Shown here: piece after piece, positions 8,601 to 16,011 of the stretch
How the letters are laid out: the number at the start of each line of letters is the position of its first letter
Position numbering within the stretch: the first letter of the stretch is position 1
Assembly (NCBI GenBank): GCA_900554205.1
Contig: USGM01000017.1
Span: forward strand, 1-35,139
Direction of reading: 5' to 3'
Origin: an uncultured Lachnospiraceae bacterium
GTDB lineage: Bacteria; Bacillota; Clostridia; Lachnospirales; Lachnospiraceae
DNA: 35,139 bases
The notes under the pieces: model-generated
The model's input: the letters and a program-made list of their open reading frames with translations, nothing else
The model's database searches: none
What the model was told of the DNA's origin: nothing
Position numbers and translations under genes: made by a program

Positions 8601-8716
8601 TCGACGGAGCTGCTCGCGGACTTTACCTCGATGCCCTTCTGCTGTAAAAACGTCTGTATATCTTTGCTCTGTTTATCCAGTTCCTTAGCGAGTTCATGTA
8701 TCCTAATCTTCGCCAT
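5648..8716 (-). CDS. infB: Translation initiation factor IF-2 with very long Arg/Gly/Gln-rich linker
   Basis: GTPase that recruits fMet-tRNA to the 30S subunit and promotes subunit joining. The order is an N-terminal IF2_N domain (residues 1-50, KIRIHELAKELDKQ), then a low-complexity segment (about 60-425), then a second IF2_N (about 445-495). The G domain follows, with G1 GHVDHGKTS at 532-540, DTPGHEAF, and NKIDKPSANIERVKQ, then the EF-Tu-like domain 2, domain 3 and the initiator-tRNA-binding C-terminal domain (VGHAEIRQLFKASGVGTIAGSYV, split by me here only in description). Of two in-frame starts, the ATG at 8716 after GGAGGAAAGC is better than the GTG at 8728. The first 14 nt overlap ylxQ. 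1022 residues is long for IF-2, entirely because of the linker, which is rich in QRPQGG, NRGSEN and RGGNG repeats. Confidence 0.97.
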   Translation of the reverse strand: MAKIRIHELAKELDKQSKDIQTFLQQKGIEVKSASSSVEEEIADTVRKAFGKVQAKTEEIKEKAVKETKTEKEVKTEKEVKVEREVKAEAAKPAAKPETEERNAASEAPKKKKTIIFVNNSQNSKMPSQRPAQGQGGQQRPQGNQNRPQGGQQRPQGGQNRQQGGYNDRRNRPAAAPVHTPIKPLTPPSPTPSVQMVPSRPQPKPKQEVKAQETKPVAPQKPAVQTEIVQVQPRENRPERTERPQYDRPARENRYQDNRNSDNRGSENRGSENRYQGNRDNRGGYQGGQGRPQGDRPDRGQFQNRGGNGNGGFRGDRGGNGFQRSGRPGGENGQGDRRGPGAGQGGNRGFNGAPRDNRGNGGQGAGFRDRNQNKSFAGEAPAKDMEKRREDDKRRASSSIEKDKRSKREHIYEEDEALKNKPGRFIKPEKKKEETVEEVIKVITLPETITIKDLADKMKIQPSAIVKKLFLEGKIVTVNQEISYEDAENIAMEYDILCEKEVKVDVIEELLKEDEEDEKDLVERPPVICVMGHVDHGKTSLLDAIRKTNVTDREAGGITQHIGAYTVNVKGRRITFLDTPGHEAFTAMRMRGANSTDIAILVVAADDGVMPQTVEAINHAKAAGIEIIVAVNKIDKPSANIERVKQELTEYELIATDWGGSTEFVPVSAKSGEGIEDLLETILLTADILELKANPKRRARGLVIEAELDKGRGPVATVLVQKGTLHVGDFISAGACHGKVRAMIDDKGRRVKEADPSTPVEILGLSDVPSAGEVFLAHENDKTAKSYADTYLAQNKERKLEETKSKMSLDDLFSQIQSGNVKELDIIVKADVQGSVEAVKQSLVKLSNDEVVVKIIHGGVGAINESDVILASASNAIIIGFNVRPDPQAKATADREGVDVRLYKVIYNAIEDVAAAMKGMLDPIFEEKVIGHAEIRQLFKASGVGTIAGSYVLDGVFERGCKVRISREGEQIFEGDLASLKRFKDDVKEVKAGYECGLVFEGFNEIQELDQVEAYKMVEVPR

Positions 8717-9056
8717 GCTTTCCTCCACTTCTGCTTATTTCAGCTGATTCCTCTTCTTCCAGTTGTTTGACAATGCTCTTTGCTAACCCTGCTTCGCATA
8801 CGCCAAGCGATGACCGCAAGTCCTTTCCGATCGCCCTCCCGAGGCTTTCCTTCGTTCCATAGCTGTACACCGGAACTCCATAGAACGAGCACTTATCGGT
8901 AAATAACTTTCTGGTATTCTCAGACGCATCCTCCGCAATGATTATCAGCATGGCGGAGCCTTTCTTGATCGCCTCCAGGGTCTGTAATTCACCACTGACC
9001 AGATTGTGCCCTCTCATAGCAATTCCCAAGAGCGAAAAAATCTTATTCTGTCTCAA
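8703..9056 (-). CDS. ylxQ: L7Ae/L30e-family RNA-binding protein YlxQ
   Basis: Small protein of the kink-turn-binding L7Ae/L30e fold, found between ylxR and infB in Firmicutes; its cellular target is not well defined. Visible family features are SLLGIAMRGHNLVSGELQTLEAIKKGSAMLIIIAEDAS, then NTRKLFTDKCSFYGVPVYSYGTKESLGRAIGK; the C-terminal tail is longer and more acidic than in compact homologues. I prefer a TTG start at 9056 (MRQNKIF...), 10 nt after AAGGAG, because the TTG at 9065 lies only one base from that site. Both overlap the ylxR stop, and the gene's end overlaps infB, so translation is probably coupled across the three genes. Confidence 0.88.
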   Translation of the reverse strand: MRQNKIFSLLGIAMRGHNLVSGELQTLEAIKKGSAMLIIIAEDASENTRKLFTDKCSFYGVPVYSYGTKESLGRAIGKDLRSSLGVCEAGLAKSIVKQLEEEESAEISRSGGKHGED

Positions 9057-9315
9057 GATTGTCAAACTCCTTCTCTAAAGTGTCATACACTTCATTTGGA
9101 ATACTCATTTTGAAAGAGCGCTCCAGACCTTTGTTCTTTCTGGCCAGCCGCAGACATTCCCTGCTCCTGCATATATATGCGCCTCTTCCGTTCTTTTTGC
9201 CTGTTACGTCCAGACAAATCTCATTTTCGGCTGTTTTCAGGACTCTCATCATGTCCTTCTTCCCTTTCATCTCACCGCAGCCAACGCACTGCCTCAAGGG
9301 TATTTTCTTTGCCAT
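9043..9315 (-). CDS. ylxR: YlxR/RnpM family RNA-binding protein (DUF448)
   Basis: Small basic protein conserved between nusA and infB; homologues bind RNA, and the Bacillus member has been reported as a modulator of RNase P (RnpM). The 90 residues match the family: IPLRQCVGCGEMKGKKDMMRV at the start with Cys10 and Cys13, then the TGKKNGRGAYICRSRECL motif with Cys49 and Cys54, giving four cysteines that could hold a metal. The ATG at 9315 uses a GAGGAG site inside the last codons of nusA, only 8 nt downstream of the nusA stop. It overlaps ylxQ at its 3' end. Confident family call; function in this organism is inferred. Confidence 0.95.
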   Translation of the reverse strand: MAKKIPLRQCVGCGEMKGKKDMMRVLKTAENEICLDVTGKKNGRGAYICRSRECLRLARKNKGLERSFKMSIPNEVYDTLEKEFDNLETE

Positions 9316-9323
9316 AAATCGCT

Positions 9324-10478
9324 TTACTCCTCAACGGGCTCTTCCTGTCCGCCCTCTTCATAATCATCGTACTCGCCGTCTTCCTCTTCAAATCCTTCAT
9401 CATCGAGATAATCCTCATAGCGGAAGCCGGGTGCATCCTTCGCCTGTGTCTCTGACTTGATGTCGATCTTATAGCCCGTCAGTCTCGCGGCAAGTCTCGC
9501 GTTCTGACCTTCCTTACCGATTGCCAGTGACAGCTGATAATCCGGTACAACGACCTTCGCTGTCTTTTCATCAGGATCAGCAAACACCGCAACGATCTTT
9601 GCCGGAGAAAGTGCGTTCTGGATCAGAAGTCCGGGGTTCTCGTCCCAGTTCACAATGTCGATCTTCTCGCCGCGCAGCTCCTCGACAATCGCATTGACTC
9701 TCGCTCCGTTCATTCCGACACATGCGCCGACAGCATCCACGTTCGGGTTGTTGCTCCATACGGCGATCTTTGTACGACTGCCTGCCTCGCGGGCAATGCT
9801 CTTGATCTCTACCGTTCCGTCCTTGATCTCGGTAACCTCGGACTCAAACAGTCTCTTTACCAGCTCCGGATGAGTGCGGCTGACATTGATGCGGGGTCCC
9901 TTGGGTGTGTTCTTCACTTCAAGGACATACACCTTGATACGCTCTGTCGGGCGGAACACCTCACCCTTGACCATCTCGCTCTCATTCAGCATAGCATCCG
10001 CCTTGCCGAGGTTGATGCTGATGTTCTTTCCCACATAGCGCTGTACAACGCCTGTGACAACATCCTTTTCCTTTTCATAGTACTGATTGTAGATAACGCT
10101 TCTCTCTTCCTCACGGATCTTCTGAAGGATCACGTTCTTTGCGTTCTGGGTAGCAATACGTCCGAACTCCTTTGACTTGATCTCCACATGGAGCATGTCG
10201 CCGACCTTCGCCTTGGAGGAAATCTCCTTTGCATCCTCTAGGCTGATCTGGAGACAATCGTCCTCCACATCATCCGCCGTAGGCACAACCTCCTTCTCCG
10301 CATACACCAGAAAGTCGCAGGTATCACGGTCGATCTCCACATGCACATTATCCGCCTTGCCAAAATGATTCTTGCACGCAGTGAGCAGTGAGTTCTCGAT
10401 CGCCTCGAACAGTGTCTCCTTGCTGATCTCCTTCTCCTTCTCCAGAATATCGAGCGCCTCCATCAATTCCTTGTTCAT
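9324..10478 (-). CDS. nusA: Transcription termination/antitermination protein NusA
   Basis: Binds RNA polymerase and nascent RNA, modulating pausing, termination and antitermination. The 384 residues show the N-terminal RNAP-binding domain (MNKELMEALDILEKEKEISKETLFEAIENSL in part), the S1 domain (KDVVTGVVQRYVGKNISINLG), and KH1-KH2 (CVGMNGARVNAIVEELRGEKIDIV; SLAIGKEGQNARLAARLTGYKIDI, described in parts). It lacks the C-terminal AR repeats of enterobacterial NusA, as usual in Firmicutes. It ends with a strongly acidic tail (residues ~355-384, D/E/Y-rich). I chose the ATG at 10478; the ORF can extend 10 codons further upstream but without a better ribosome binding site. It is the second gene of the rimP operon. 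Confidence 0.97.
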   Translation of the reverse strand: MNKELMEALDILEKEKEISKETLFEAIENSLLTACKNHFGKADNVHVEIDRDTCDFLVYAEKEVVPTADDVEDDCLQISLEDAKEISSKAKVGDMLHVEIKSKEFGRIATQNAKNVILQKIREEERSVIYNQYYEKEKDVVTGVVQRYVGKNISINLGKADAMLNESEMVKGEVFRPTERIKVYVLEVKNTPKGPRINVSRTHPELVKRLFESEVTEIKDGTVEIKSIAREAGSRTKIAVWSNNPNVDAVGACVGMNGARVNAIVEELRGEKIDIVNWDENPGLLIQNALSPAKIVAVFADPDEKTAKVVVPDYQLSLAIGKEGQNARLAARLTGYKIDIKSETQAKDAPGFRYEDYLDDEGFEEEDGEYDDYEEGGQEEPVEE

Positions 10479-10541
10479 TTCTTTTCCTTTTCCTCCATTC
10501 CGATCCACACAGATCTGTTTATTTTCAATAGTTTTTCTTCC

Positions 10542-11006
10542 TTAAAAGTCCAGCGCAAGCCGAACCAGTGCTATGTCTGCACGTTGAAAGCTTCTCGGCG
10601 CATCTCCCACCAGGATCGTCAGTGTGTCCTGATCAAAGCTGTCAAGAATACCCGAAAACTCTTTGCATTTTTCGATCGGCTTAAAAAGCTTGATCTCGAC
10701 CTGCTCCCCGATACTCGCCTGAAGATGCTTATCCTTTTTCAGCGTTCTTCCGAGTCCCGGGCTGCTGACCTCCAGAATATACGCATCCGGAATGAAATCT
10801 TCGCGATCCAACGCATCGGACAACGCTCTGCTGACATTCTCGCAATCCGTAATATTCACTCCGTCCGGCTTATCAATGTAAGCCCTGAGATAATAATCAC
10901 TGCTCTCTTTCACATACTCCACATCGTAAATCGAGACACCGTTTGCCTCGGCGATAGGTGTAAGCAGCTTTTCTGTCCTTGTCTCGTAATCTTCCTTTCG
11001 GGACAT
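10542..11006 (-). CDS. rimP: Ribosome maturation factor RimP
   Basis: Helps assemble the 30S subunit. The 154 residues contain the two usual parts: an N-terminal domain with LTPIAEANGVSIYDVEYVKE, YYLRAYIDKPDGVNITDCE and the SDALDREDFIPDAYILEVSSPGLGRTLKK signature, and a C-terminal SH3-like domain (GEQVEIKLFKPI through RADIALVRLALDF). The ATG at 11006 follows AAAGGAGGCTGGGAG. A further upstream ATG (11060) would place the strong ribosome binding site inside the gene, so I reject it. First gene of the long translation operon, transcribed from the promoter at 11097-11125 through a hairpin-bearing leader. Confidence 0.97.
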   Translation of the reverse strand: MSRKEDYETRTEKLLTPIAEANGVSIYDVEYVKESSDYYLRAYIDKPDGVNITDCENVSRALSDALDREDFIPDAYILEVSSPGLGRTLKKDKHLQASIGEQVEIKLFKPIEKCKEFSGILDSFDQDTLTILVGDAPRSFQRADIALVRLALDF

Positions 11007-11042
11007 CTCCCAGCCTCCTTTGAAAAAATGCTCCAACATGCA

Positions 11043-11072
11043 AGTAAGAGTGGCTTTCACACCACTCTTACT
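11043..11072 (-). promoter_or_regulatory. Perfect 11-bp hairpin in the rimP-nusA operon leader
   Basis: Minus-strand AGTAAGAGTGG and CCACTCTTACT enclose 8 nt. The stem lies between the predicted transcription start (about 11090) and the rimP ribosome binding site. No U-run directly follows, though GGAGCATTTTTTC occurs about 12 nt later. A role in autoregulation or attenuation of this operon is inference. Confidence 0.6.
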
Positions 11073-11096
11073 CTAGTAAACTTCATTAACATTTAA

Positions 11097-11125
11097 AGTA
11101 TAGACCCAAACCTCCAAGCTGTCAA
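11097..11125 (-). promoter_or_regulatory. Sigma-A promoter of the rimP-to-ribF operon
   Basis: Minus-strand TTGACA (11120-11125), 17 nt, TATACT (11097-11102). Confidence 0.88.
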
Positions 11126-11151
11126 CGGTTTTAACAAACTTTTTTTACGAA

Positions 11152-11181
11152 TTGACTTTCATCACAGGCTCGTGCTATTAT
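11152..11181 (+). promoter_or_regulatory. Promoter of the lipoprotein gene at 11237
   Basis: TTGACT (11152-11157), 18 nt, TATTAT (11176-11181) with an extended TGC in front of the -10. It is divergent from the rimP promoter, 26 nt away. Confidence 0.75.
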
Positions 11182-11236
11182 GTTCACTGTTTGTATCATC
11201 ATATGCATAAAAATGCGAAACGAAAGGGGAATTATT

Positions 11237-11908
11237 ATGAAATTGAAAAGTTATGTTGCAAAGGCAGGTGTCTGTCTGGGAATGTGCCTGATGCTCTGCA
11301 GCTGCGGAGACGCTGCCAGCTCAGCAGCAAACGCAACGGTTCTGGAAGCAGCTGACACCGGCAGTCTGGAGCTTGGCGAAGTGAGCAACTCAAGCTTCAG
11401 CATGCAGTATCCCTCAGAGGACTGGTACGGTGATGACGGGTCTAACCCGCTTTCCATCTATTACAATGCCACTCTGGGAACCAATCAGGCTGTCAACATC
11501 AATGTGCAGAAATCTGCAAATTACAATGCCAAGCTGACCGAAAAGGATCTGAACGACATCGTGGACGGTCTCTCCGACAGTGAAAACGGTCTGAGCGTGG
11601 AGCTCGTCAAGTCCGAGCTGCGGACATTTAACGGTGAAACTGTCCTCTACTTTGAGATGGTTTCCCAGATTACGGATGCTGTTATCGATTACCTGCTGGA
11701 GAGCGGTACCTGGACACAGGATTTCATCGACTCCCTCGGCGGTCGTGATGTTCTTCTAAATATCCCTCCGACCGACCAGATCTCCATCTATGCTGTGACA
11801 GACGGCGGTCTGTATATCTACACCGGCACTTACTATGAAGCCGACCAGAAGGATGTTGTTCTGGACTGCATGACAGTGCTGATGCAGACAACGAAATCTG
11901 CAAACTAA
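11237..11908 (+). CDS. Predicted lipoprotein of unknown function
   Basis: I do not recognise a named family. The 223-residue product begins MKLKSYVAKAG, has a short hydrophobic stretch and a lipobox-like CLMLCSCGD, so it is probably lipid-anchored at Cys21 or Cys23 on the outer face of the membrane. The mature part, from about residue 45, has SSFSMQYPSEDW, NQAVNINVQKSANYNAKLTEKDL and VTDGGLYIYTGTY. This alternating beta-strand pattern resembles the PsbP/LpqN-like or DUF4367-like small lipoproteins of Firmicutes, but that is only a resemblance. The ATG at 11237 follows AAAGGGG at 8 nt; an upstream Met at 11180 overlaps the promoter. It is a single-gene transcript with its own promoter and terminator between two minus-strand operons. 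Confidence 0.8.
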   Translation: MKLKSYVAKAGVCLGMCLMLCSCGDAASSAANATVLEAADTGSLELGEVSNSSFSMQYPSEDWYGDDGSNPLSIYYNATLGTNQAVNINVQKSANYNAKLTEKDLNDIVDGLSDSENGLSVELVKSELRTFNGETVLYFEMVSQITDAVIDYLLESGTWTQDFIDSLGGRDVLLNIPPTDQISIYAVTDGGLYIYTGTYYEADQKDVVLDCMTVLMQTTKSAN

Positions 11909-11915
11909 TATTTTC

Positions 11916-11954
11916 AGCCGGATGAATGCCATGGCGCTCATCCGGCTGTTTTTT
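11916..11954 (+). terminator. Rho-independent terminator of the lipoprotein gene
   Basis: A 10-bp perfect stem AGCCGGATGA / TCATCCGGCT with a 12-nt loop is followed by GTTTTTT. It also lies just beyond the GH43 stop on the other strand, but has no U-run in that direction. Confidence 0.92.
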
Positions 11955-11972
11955 CTTTTCCTATCAGTCTGT

Positions 11973-13517
11973 TTAATCTTCATATCGGAAGAAATCAAAG
12001 TCTGCGGGTTTGCGGCTTCCGCAGCCGCCGTTGTTGGCATAAATACCGACCAGTGTGCCCGTATGCCGTTTGGGATCATCCGGCACGCCCTCGTCCGCGA
12101 GGAAACGGCAGTCCTCCACGCTTCCGATCTTCTCCCACTCCATATCGTCATAGCTATAATAGAAGCTTCTCCGCTGATGTTCCGTGATTACCTTTAGGAA
12201 TACCGGCTGCTCCTTCACACCGGAAAGCTCCGCGATCAGTTCCTCGCCATGATTCCGGTTGATAACCAGCTGTATTTTTCTCCCGCCCTCGCAGCACACG
12301 GCGCAGCGGATATAGGTTGCCGTGCTGTAATAGCAGGTAAGCCCCGCCTGCTCTCCATCCCTGTCCGGGTAAAATTCAAGCTTTGTCACGGCTGTGTATG
12401 CCAGCTCCTGCTCTCTTCTGAGCAGCGTGTTCTTTGCCCGCACCTCATTCAGCTGTCCGTCACCTGTCCAGATTCGGAAAAAGCCGGGACGCTCCGTCAG
12501 GCTGCAGCTGCCTCTGTCCGGATTCCTTACAAATTCCCAGTCCGGGGACAGTTCCGCCCTGTCAAAGTCATCCTGCGCCTCTCTTTCAAAGACATGCTCC
12601 GGCAGATCGGGGGTCTTCTGCACAAGGCTCGGCCCTCTTCCCTCATTTATGGTAAACCAGCCGTCCTCTGTCCACTGTACCGGATCAAGCGCTGTCTCTC
12701 TGCCGATTGTCGTGAACCGGCCTTCGTTCGGTCTGCCACAGAGATAATAGCACCACCAGTTTCCTTTCTGATCCTGCACCAGCTTGCCGTGTCCCGCGCG
12801 CTGAACCGGCGCGTTCTCATCCCTCTGGCGCATAACCGGATTATAGGGCGAGCTCTCATAGTCTCCGTACAGCGTCCGGCTTCTCGCCACATTGATACCG
12901 TGCCCGTAACCCGTGCCGCCCTCCGCCACCATGGCATAGTAGAAGCCGTCCCTCCGAAACAGGTGCGGCCCCTCCGGGCAGCGCTCGCCGGTTCCCACCC
13001 AGGCTGTTTTCATCTCTCCCGCAAGGTGAAGGGAATCCTCCGAGAGTGGAACGGTCTGGGCTGCCGGTGCGATCACCATATACCGCTTCCCATCTTCATC
13101 CACAAAATGAGAGGGATCGATATTGTCTACCTCAAGGCAGACCGGCTTACTGTACGGGCCCTCCGGCCGCTCCGCCGTCATGACAAGCTGTCTGCGCATG
13201 ACATTGTTGCCCCGTTTTCCATCTGCATTCAGCCGCAACGTGGCAAAAATGTAATAGATTCCGTCCACGCAGGAAATGTCCGGCGCCCAGATGCCGTGAG
13301 AATCCCGGATTGCGCTCAGATCGAGCCATTCCGGATTCGTGATCGCATGTCCGACAATATGCCAGTGCACCATATCGCGGGAATGGGAAATCGGAATTGC
13401 CGGAAAATACTGAAAGCTTGAATTTACCATGTAAAAATCATCGCCGACCCGGATGACCGAGAGGTCAGGGAAAAAGCCTCTCTGCACCGGATTTCTGTAG
13501 GTTCTGTCGTTCTTCAT
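11973..13517 (-). CDS. Cytosolic glycoside hydrolase family 43 protein, beta-xylosidase-like
   Basis: Predicted to trim xylose or arabinose from imported oligosaccharides. The 514 residues have an N-terminal five-bladed propeller (about 8-310) and a C-terminal beta-sandwich (about 325-514) ending FDFFRYED, the GH43 beta-xylosidase layout. The three acidic residues of the family are visible: base Asp18 in FFPDLSV, pKa-modulating Asp134 in DNIDPSHF, and acid Glu182 in CPEGPHLF. There is no signal peptide, so it acts inside the cell. It begins 19 nt after the ABC transporter stop and is the last gene of the LytTR-LiaF-ABC operon, which is odd company for a xylosidase. Exact substrate cannot be read from sequence. 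Confidence 0.92.
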   Translation of the reverse strand: MKNDRTYRNPVQRGFFPDLSVIRVGDDFYMVNSSFQYFPAIPISHSRDMVHWHIVGHAITNPEWLDLSAIRDSHGIWAPDISCVDGIYYIFATLRLNADGKRGNNVMRRQLVMTAERPEGPYSKPVCLEVDNIDPSHFVDEDGKRYMVIAPAAQTVPLSEDSLHLAGEMKTAWVGTGERCPEGPHLFRRDGFYYAMVAEGGTGYGHGINVARSRTLYGDYESSPYNPVMRQRDENAPVQRAGHGKLVQDQKGNWWCYYLCGRPNEGRFTTIGRETALDPVQWTEDGWFTINEGRGPSLVQKTPDLPEHVFEREAQDDFDRAELSPDWEFVRNPDRGSCSLTERPGFFRIWTGDGQLNEVRAKNTLLRREQELAYTAVTKLEFYPDRDGEQAGLTCYYSTATYIRCAVCCEGGRKIQLVINRNHGEELIAELSGVKEQPVFLKVITEHQRRSFYYSYDDMEWEKIGSVEDCRFLADEGVPDDPKRHTGTLVGIYANNGGCGSRKPADFDFFRYED

Positions 13518-13536
13518 CTGCCTTGCCTCTCACAAC

Positions 13537-15243
13537 CTATTCTCTGCTGACCTGATACAGGGAATAGAAATACCCTTTCTGCTCCATCAGCTCTCCAAAG
13601 GTTCCCTCCTCTTCCACATGTCCGTTCTTCATCACCACAATGCCATCGAACCGGTTCAGAACCTTTTCATCCAGTTTATGCGTGACAATAAGCCTTGTCA
13701 AGCCGTCGATATCCAGAATTGCATTGGTTACACTGTCCGCTGTCTCAGCATCGAGCGCCGAGGTTGCTTCGTCCACCAATAACACCTGTGATTTTCTCAA
13801 AAGACTTCTCGCAATGGAAATGCGCTGCTTCTCTCCGCCCGAAAGATGTATGCCACCCTCGCCGCAGTCATAATCCCAGCCCTTCTCCGCGATCAGCTGT
13901 CTCAGTCCGGCCTTCTCTGCCGCCGCTTTCACGACATCATCCGGAAATTCCTTAAACATACAGATATTTCTCCGTATGGTATCGTCGAAGACGAAAACAT
14001 TCTGCTGGATCACCGAGACCACATCAAAAATACTGTCAGGATTTACCTTCTTTAATTCCTTTCCACCTATCGTGACCTTTCCCTCATATCCATCGAAGCT
14101 TCCCATGACAAGGTTCAACAAAGTCGATTTGCCGGAACCGGAACCGCCGACGATAGCATAGCTCTTCCCCGCTTCAAACTGCAGGCTGACGTCCTTCAGC
14201 ACCGGTTTCTCCGCCTCATAGGAAAAGTCCACATGGTCAAAGTTAATTCCGTCTCCCACGGAAGCAATAACCTCGTCCTTCCCTTCCGTGCGGTTCTCCT
14301 CGCAGTATGCGCTCAGCTTCTCGATCAGCCCCTCTGCCGCTTTCTTATCGGCAAGCAGTGTCGGAAGTGTATTTAACGGTTGAAGAATATAGTTCATCAT
14401 CTGGACAAAGGCAACGACAACGCCCACGGTGATCCGTCCCTTGATCGCCATATACGCCCCGAAAACAAATACGCCGATCTGGACGGCGAATGCCGTCAGT
14501 CCCGATATAATCTGAACCAGCTGCGAAGTTTTCTTCCGCTTACATTTAATCTGTTCCAACTGTCCGTTTCTCTCCTCGAACAGTCTGGACGTCTCCTCCT
14601 GTGCCTGAAAGCTCTTTACAACGCCAAAACCGCTCAGGAGATCCTTCACCATTGCAACAAAATCCGCGTTCCGTGCGCTGATCTCCTTCTCCTGTTCCGC
14701 TACCCTGCTGCCAAACACCATGGCGACAGCCATAGGGGCGATGCAGAGAACAATCACAAGCAGCGTCATTTCCCAGCTGTAATAAAACATCAGACTCAGC
14801 GACAGAACCGCCGTCAGCACCGCCTCCATGATACCCACATCCGCCAGAAGATAGTTTGACTCGATCGATGTGACATCATTTGTCAGCGCCGATATATAAT
14901 TACTACTGTTATTTTTATTGAAGGCTCCTATGCTGTGCGCTGTAATTTCCCTGAATGCCAGATTGCGGTAGCCCGTCACCGCCTTCCTCATAAAATTATA
15001 TTTCACGCTCCGCAGGAGAAAGAACGCGGCAGCACATCCCAGCAGGAAAAGGACAACCATGACAAGCTCCTGCCTCAATTGCTCCAGCGTTCCTTCGCTT
15101 GCGAGATCCATCAGTTTCTTAATCAGCCCCGCCAGCCCGATCTGAACGAAGCTGACTCCGATTGTTGCTGCAATTGTCAAAACGTAATTTAACTTATTTT
15201 CCTCATAAAAAGCATGAATATATCTCTTTGTTGATTTCTTCAT
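13537..15243 (-). CDS. ABC transporter half-molecule, type IV exporter (TMD-NBD fusion)
   Basis: Predicted ATP-driven exporter; a fused membrane and ATPase half that would work as a dimer. Six membrane segments fall within residues about 18-290. The nucleotide-binding domain (about 333-568) has Walker A GGSGSGKST (366-374), Q-loop near 413, signature LSGGEKQR (467-474), Walker B VLLVDEATSALD with Glu492, and the H-loop in VTHK. I chose the ATG at 15243 after GGAGAG (7 nt) over an upstream in-frame start at 15315 that would overlap the previous gene. No partner half lies nearby, so a homodimer is likely. It sits between a LiaF-like protein and a GH43 gene, all tightly spaced. Substrate (drug, peptide or lipid) is unknown. 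Confidence 0.94.
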   Translation of the reverse strand: MKKSTKRYIHAFYEENKLNYVLTIAATIGVSFVQIGLAGLIKKLMDLASEGTLEQLRQELVMVVLFLLGCAAAFFLLRSVKYNFMRKAVTGYRNLAFREITAHSIGAFNKNNSSNYISALTNDVTSIESNYLLADVGIMEAVLTAVLSLSLMFYYSWEMTLLVIVLCIAPMAVAMVFGSRVAEQEKEISARNADFVAMVKDLLSGFGVVKSFQAQEETSRLFEERNGQLEQIKCKRKKTSQLVQIISGLTAFAVQIGVFVFGAYMAIKGRITVGVVVAFVQMMNYILQPLNTLPTLLADKKAAEGLIEKLSAYCEENRTEGKDEVIASVGDGINFDHVDFSYEAEKPVLKDVSLQFEAGKSYAIVGGSGSGKSTLLNLVMGSFDGYEGKVTIGGKELKKVNPDSIFDVVSVIQQNVFVFDDTIRRNICMFKEFPDDVVKAAAEKAGLRQLIAEKGWDYDCGEGGIHLSGGEKQRISIARSLLRKSQVLLVDEATSALDAETADSVTNAILDIDGLTRLIVTHKLDEKVLNRFDGIVVMKNGHVEEEGTFGELMEQKGYFYSLYQVSRE

Positions 15244-15271
15244 TTTAATTCTCTCCGTCTTCCCCGCGTCT

Positions 15272-15991
15272 CTAAATTCTATGAATGACCAATGTGCCGA
15301 AGGACACCCTTCCATCGATATAAAGCGTATTTACTGCTTCGCCGTTCCCGCCCGTCTCCGAGCCTCCCGCAAAGGCTCTGCTGGTATTATCCACGATACT
15401 CCAGTTTTCGGGAACATGCAGAACCACCTTGCCGAAGGAGACATTCACCCTTGCAGTGGCAACAGCGTTCGGTAAAATTGCGTCTGAAAAGTAAATCTCC
15501 TCCGAGCCGAACATGCAATCCGCATTGACGGACTCAACCTCTCCCGTGATGTATTTCACCGTGCTTCCGAATGTCGTTTTCAGGTATATCTGTGTGCCTT
15601 CCCGACGCTCCTCGTCAACCGTAATCTCCTCCCCGTCGTACTCCACCTTCCAGTCGGGTTTCTTTCGGAACCCCGGAAACAGCATACTCAGACCTGCCGC
15701 TATGAGCAGCGCCGCTCCCAGCACCGGCCACGGCGTGATCGCTTCCAGATGCAGCAGCTCATCATTCACAATGATCAGGAATGCAATAGCTAACAGCATC
15801 TCCCAAAAGCTCCTGTTTACAATGCCGTTGATAAAGATTCCTACAAGCGCTATGCTGAACACGATCGTCCATACCCCGATTCCTTCAAAGAATCCCAGCT
15901 TGCCGGCAATAAACGCAACCGCTGCCAGAATGAGCAGTATTCCCCAAAATATATTTCCCTTCTGTGCTTTCACTGATACCTTACCCTTCAT
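15272..15991 (-). CDS. LiaF-like membrane protein (four TM segments plus beta-rich C-terminal domain)
   Basis: Resembles the LiaF/DUF5668 group, whose best known member restrains the LiaRS envelope-stress system of Bacillus. The 239 residues carry four hydrophobic segments (about 13-34, 38-58, 63-80, 86-107), each short and without charge, then a hydrophilic C-terminal domain from about 115. That domain includes TFGSTVKYITGEVESVNADCMFGSEEIYF and VNVSFGKVVLHVPENWSI (given in part), the repeated F-G-x-x beta-helix pattern of LiaF C-termini. The ATG at 15991 is 20 nt after the LytTR stop. No LiaRS genes are present; the partner here seems to be the LytTR regulator, so a role as its membrane sensor or brake is a reasonable inference. 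Confidence 0.85.
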   Translation of the reverse strand: MKGKVSVKAQKGNIFWGILLILAAVAFIAGKLGFFEGIGVWTIVFSIALVGIFINGIVNRSFWEMLLAIAFLIIVNDELLHLEAITPWPVLGAALLIAAGLSMLFPGFRKKPDWKVEYDGEEITVDEERREGTQIYLKTTFGSTVKYITGEVESVNADCMFGSEEIYFSDAILPNAVATARVNVSFGKVVLHVPENWSIVDNTSRAFAGGSETGGNGEAVNTLYIDGRVSFGTLVIHRI

Positions 15992-16011
15992 CTCTCCTAC
16001 CTCTTTCCTTT

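Noticed and set aside
12249..13421. 390-codon plus-strand ORF opposite GH43
   Set aside because: No ribosome binding site, no motif; shadow of a well-supported gene.
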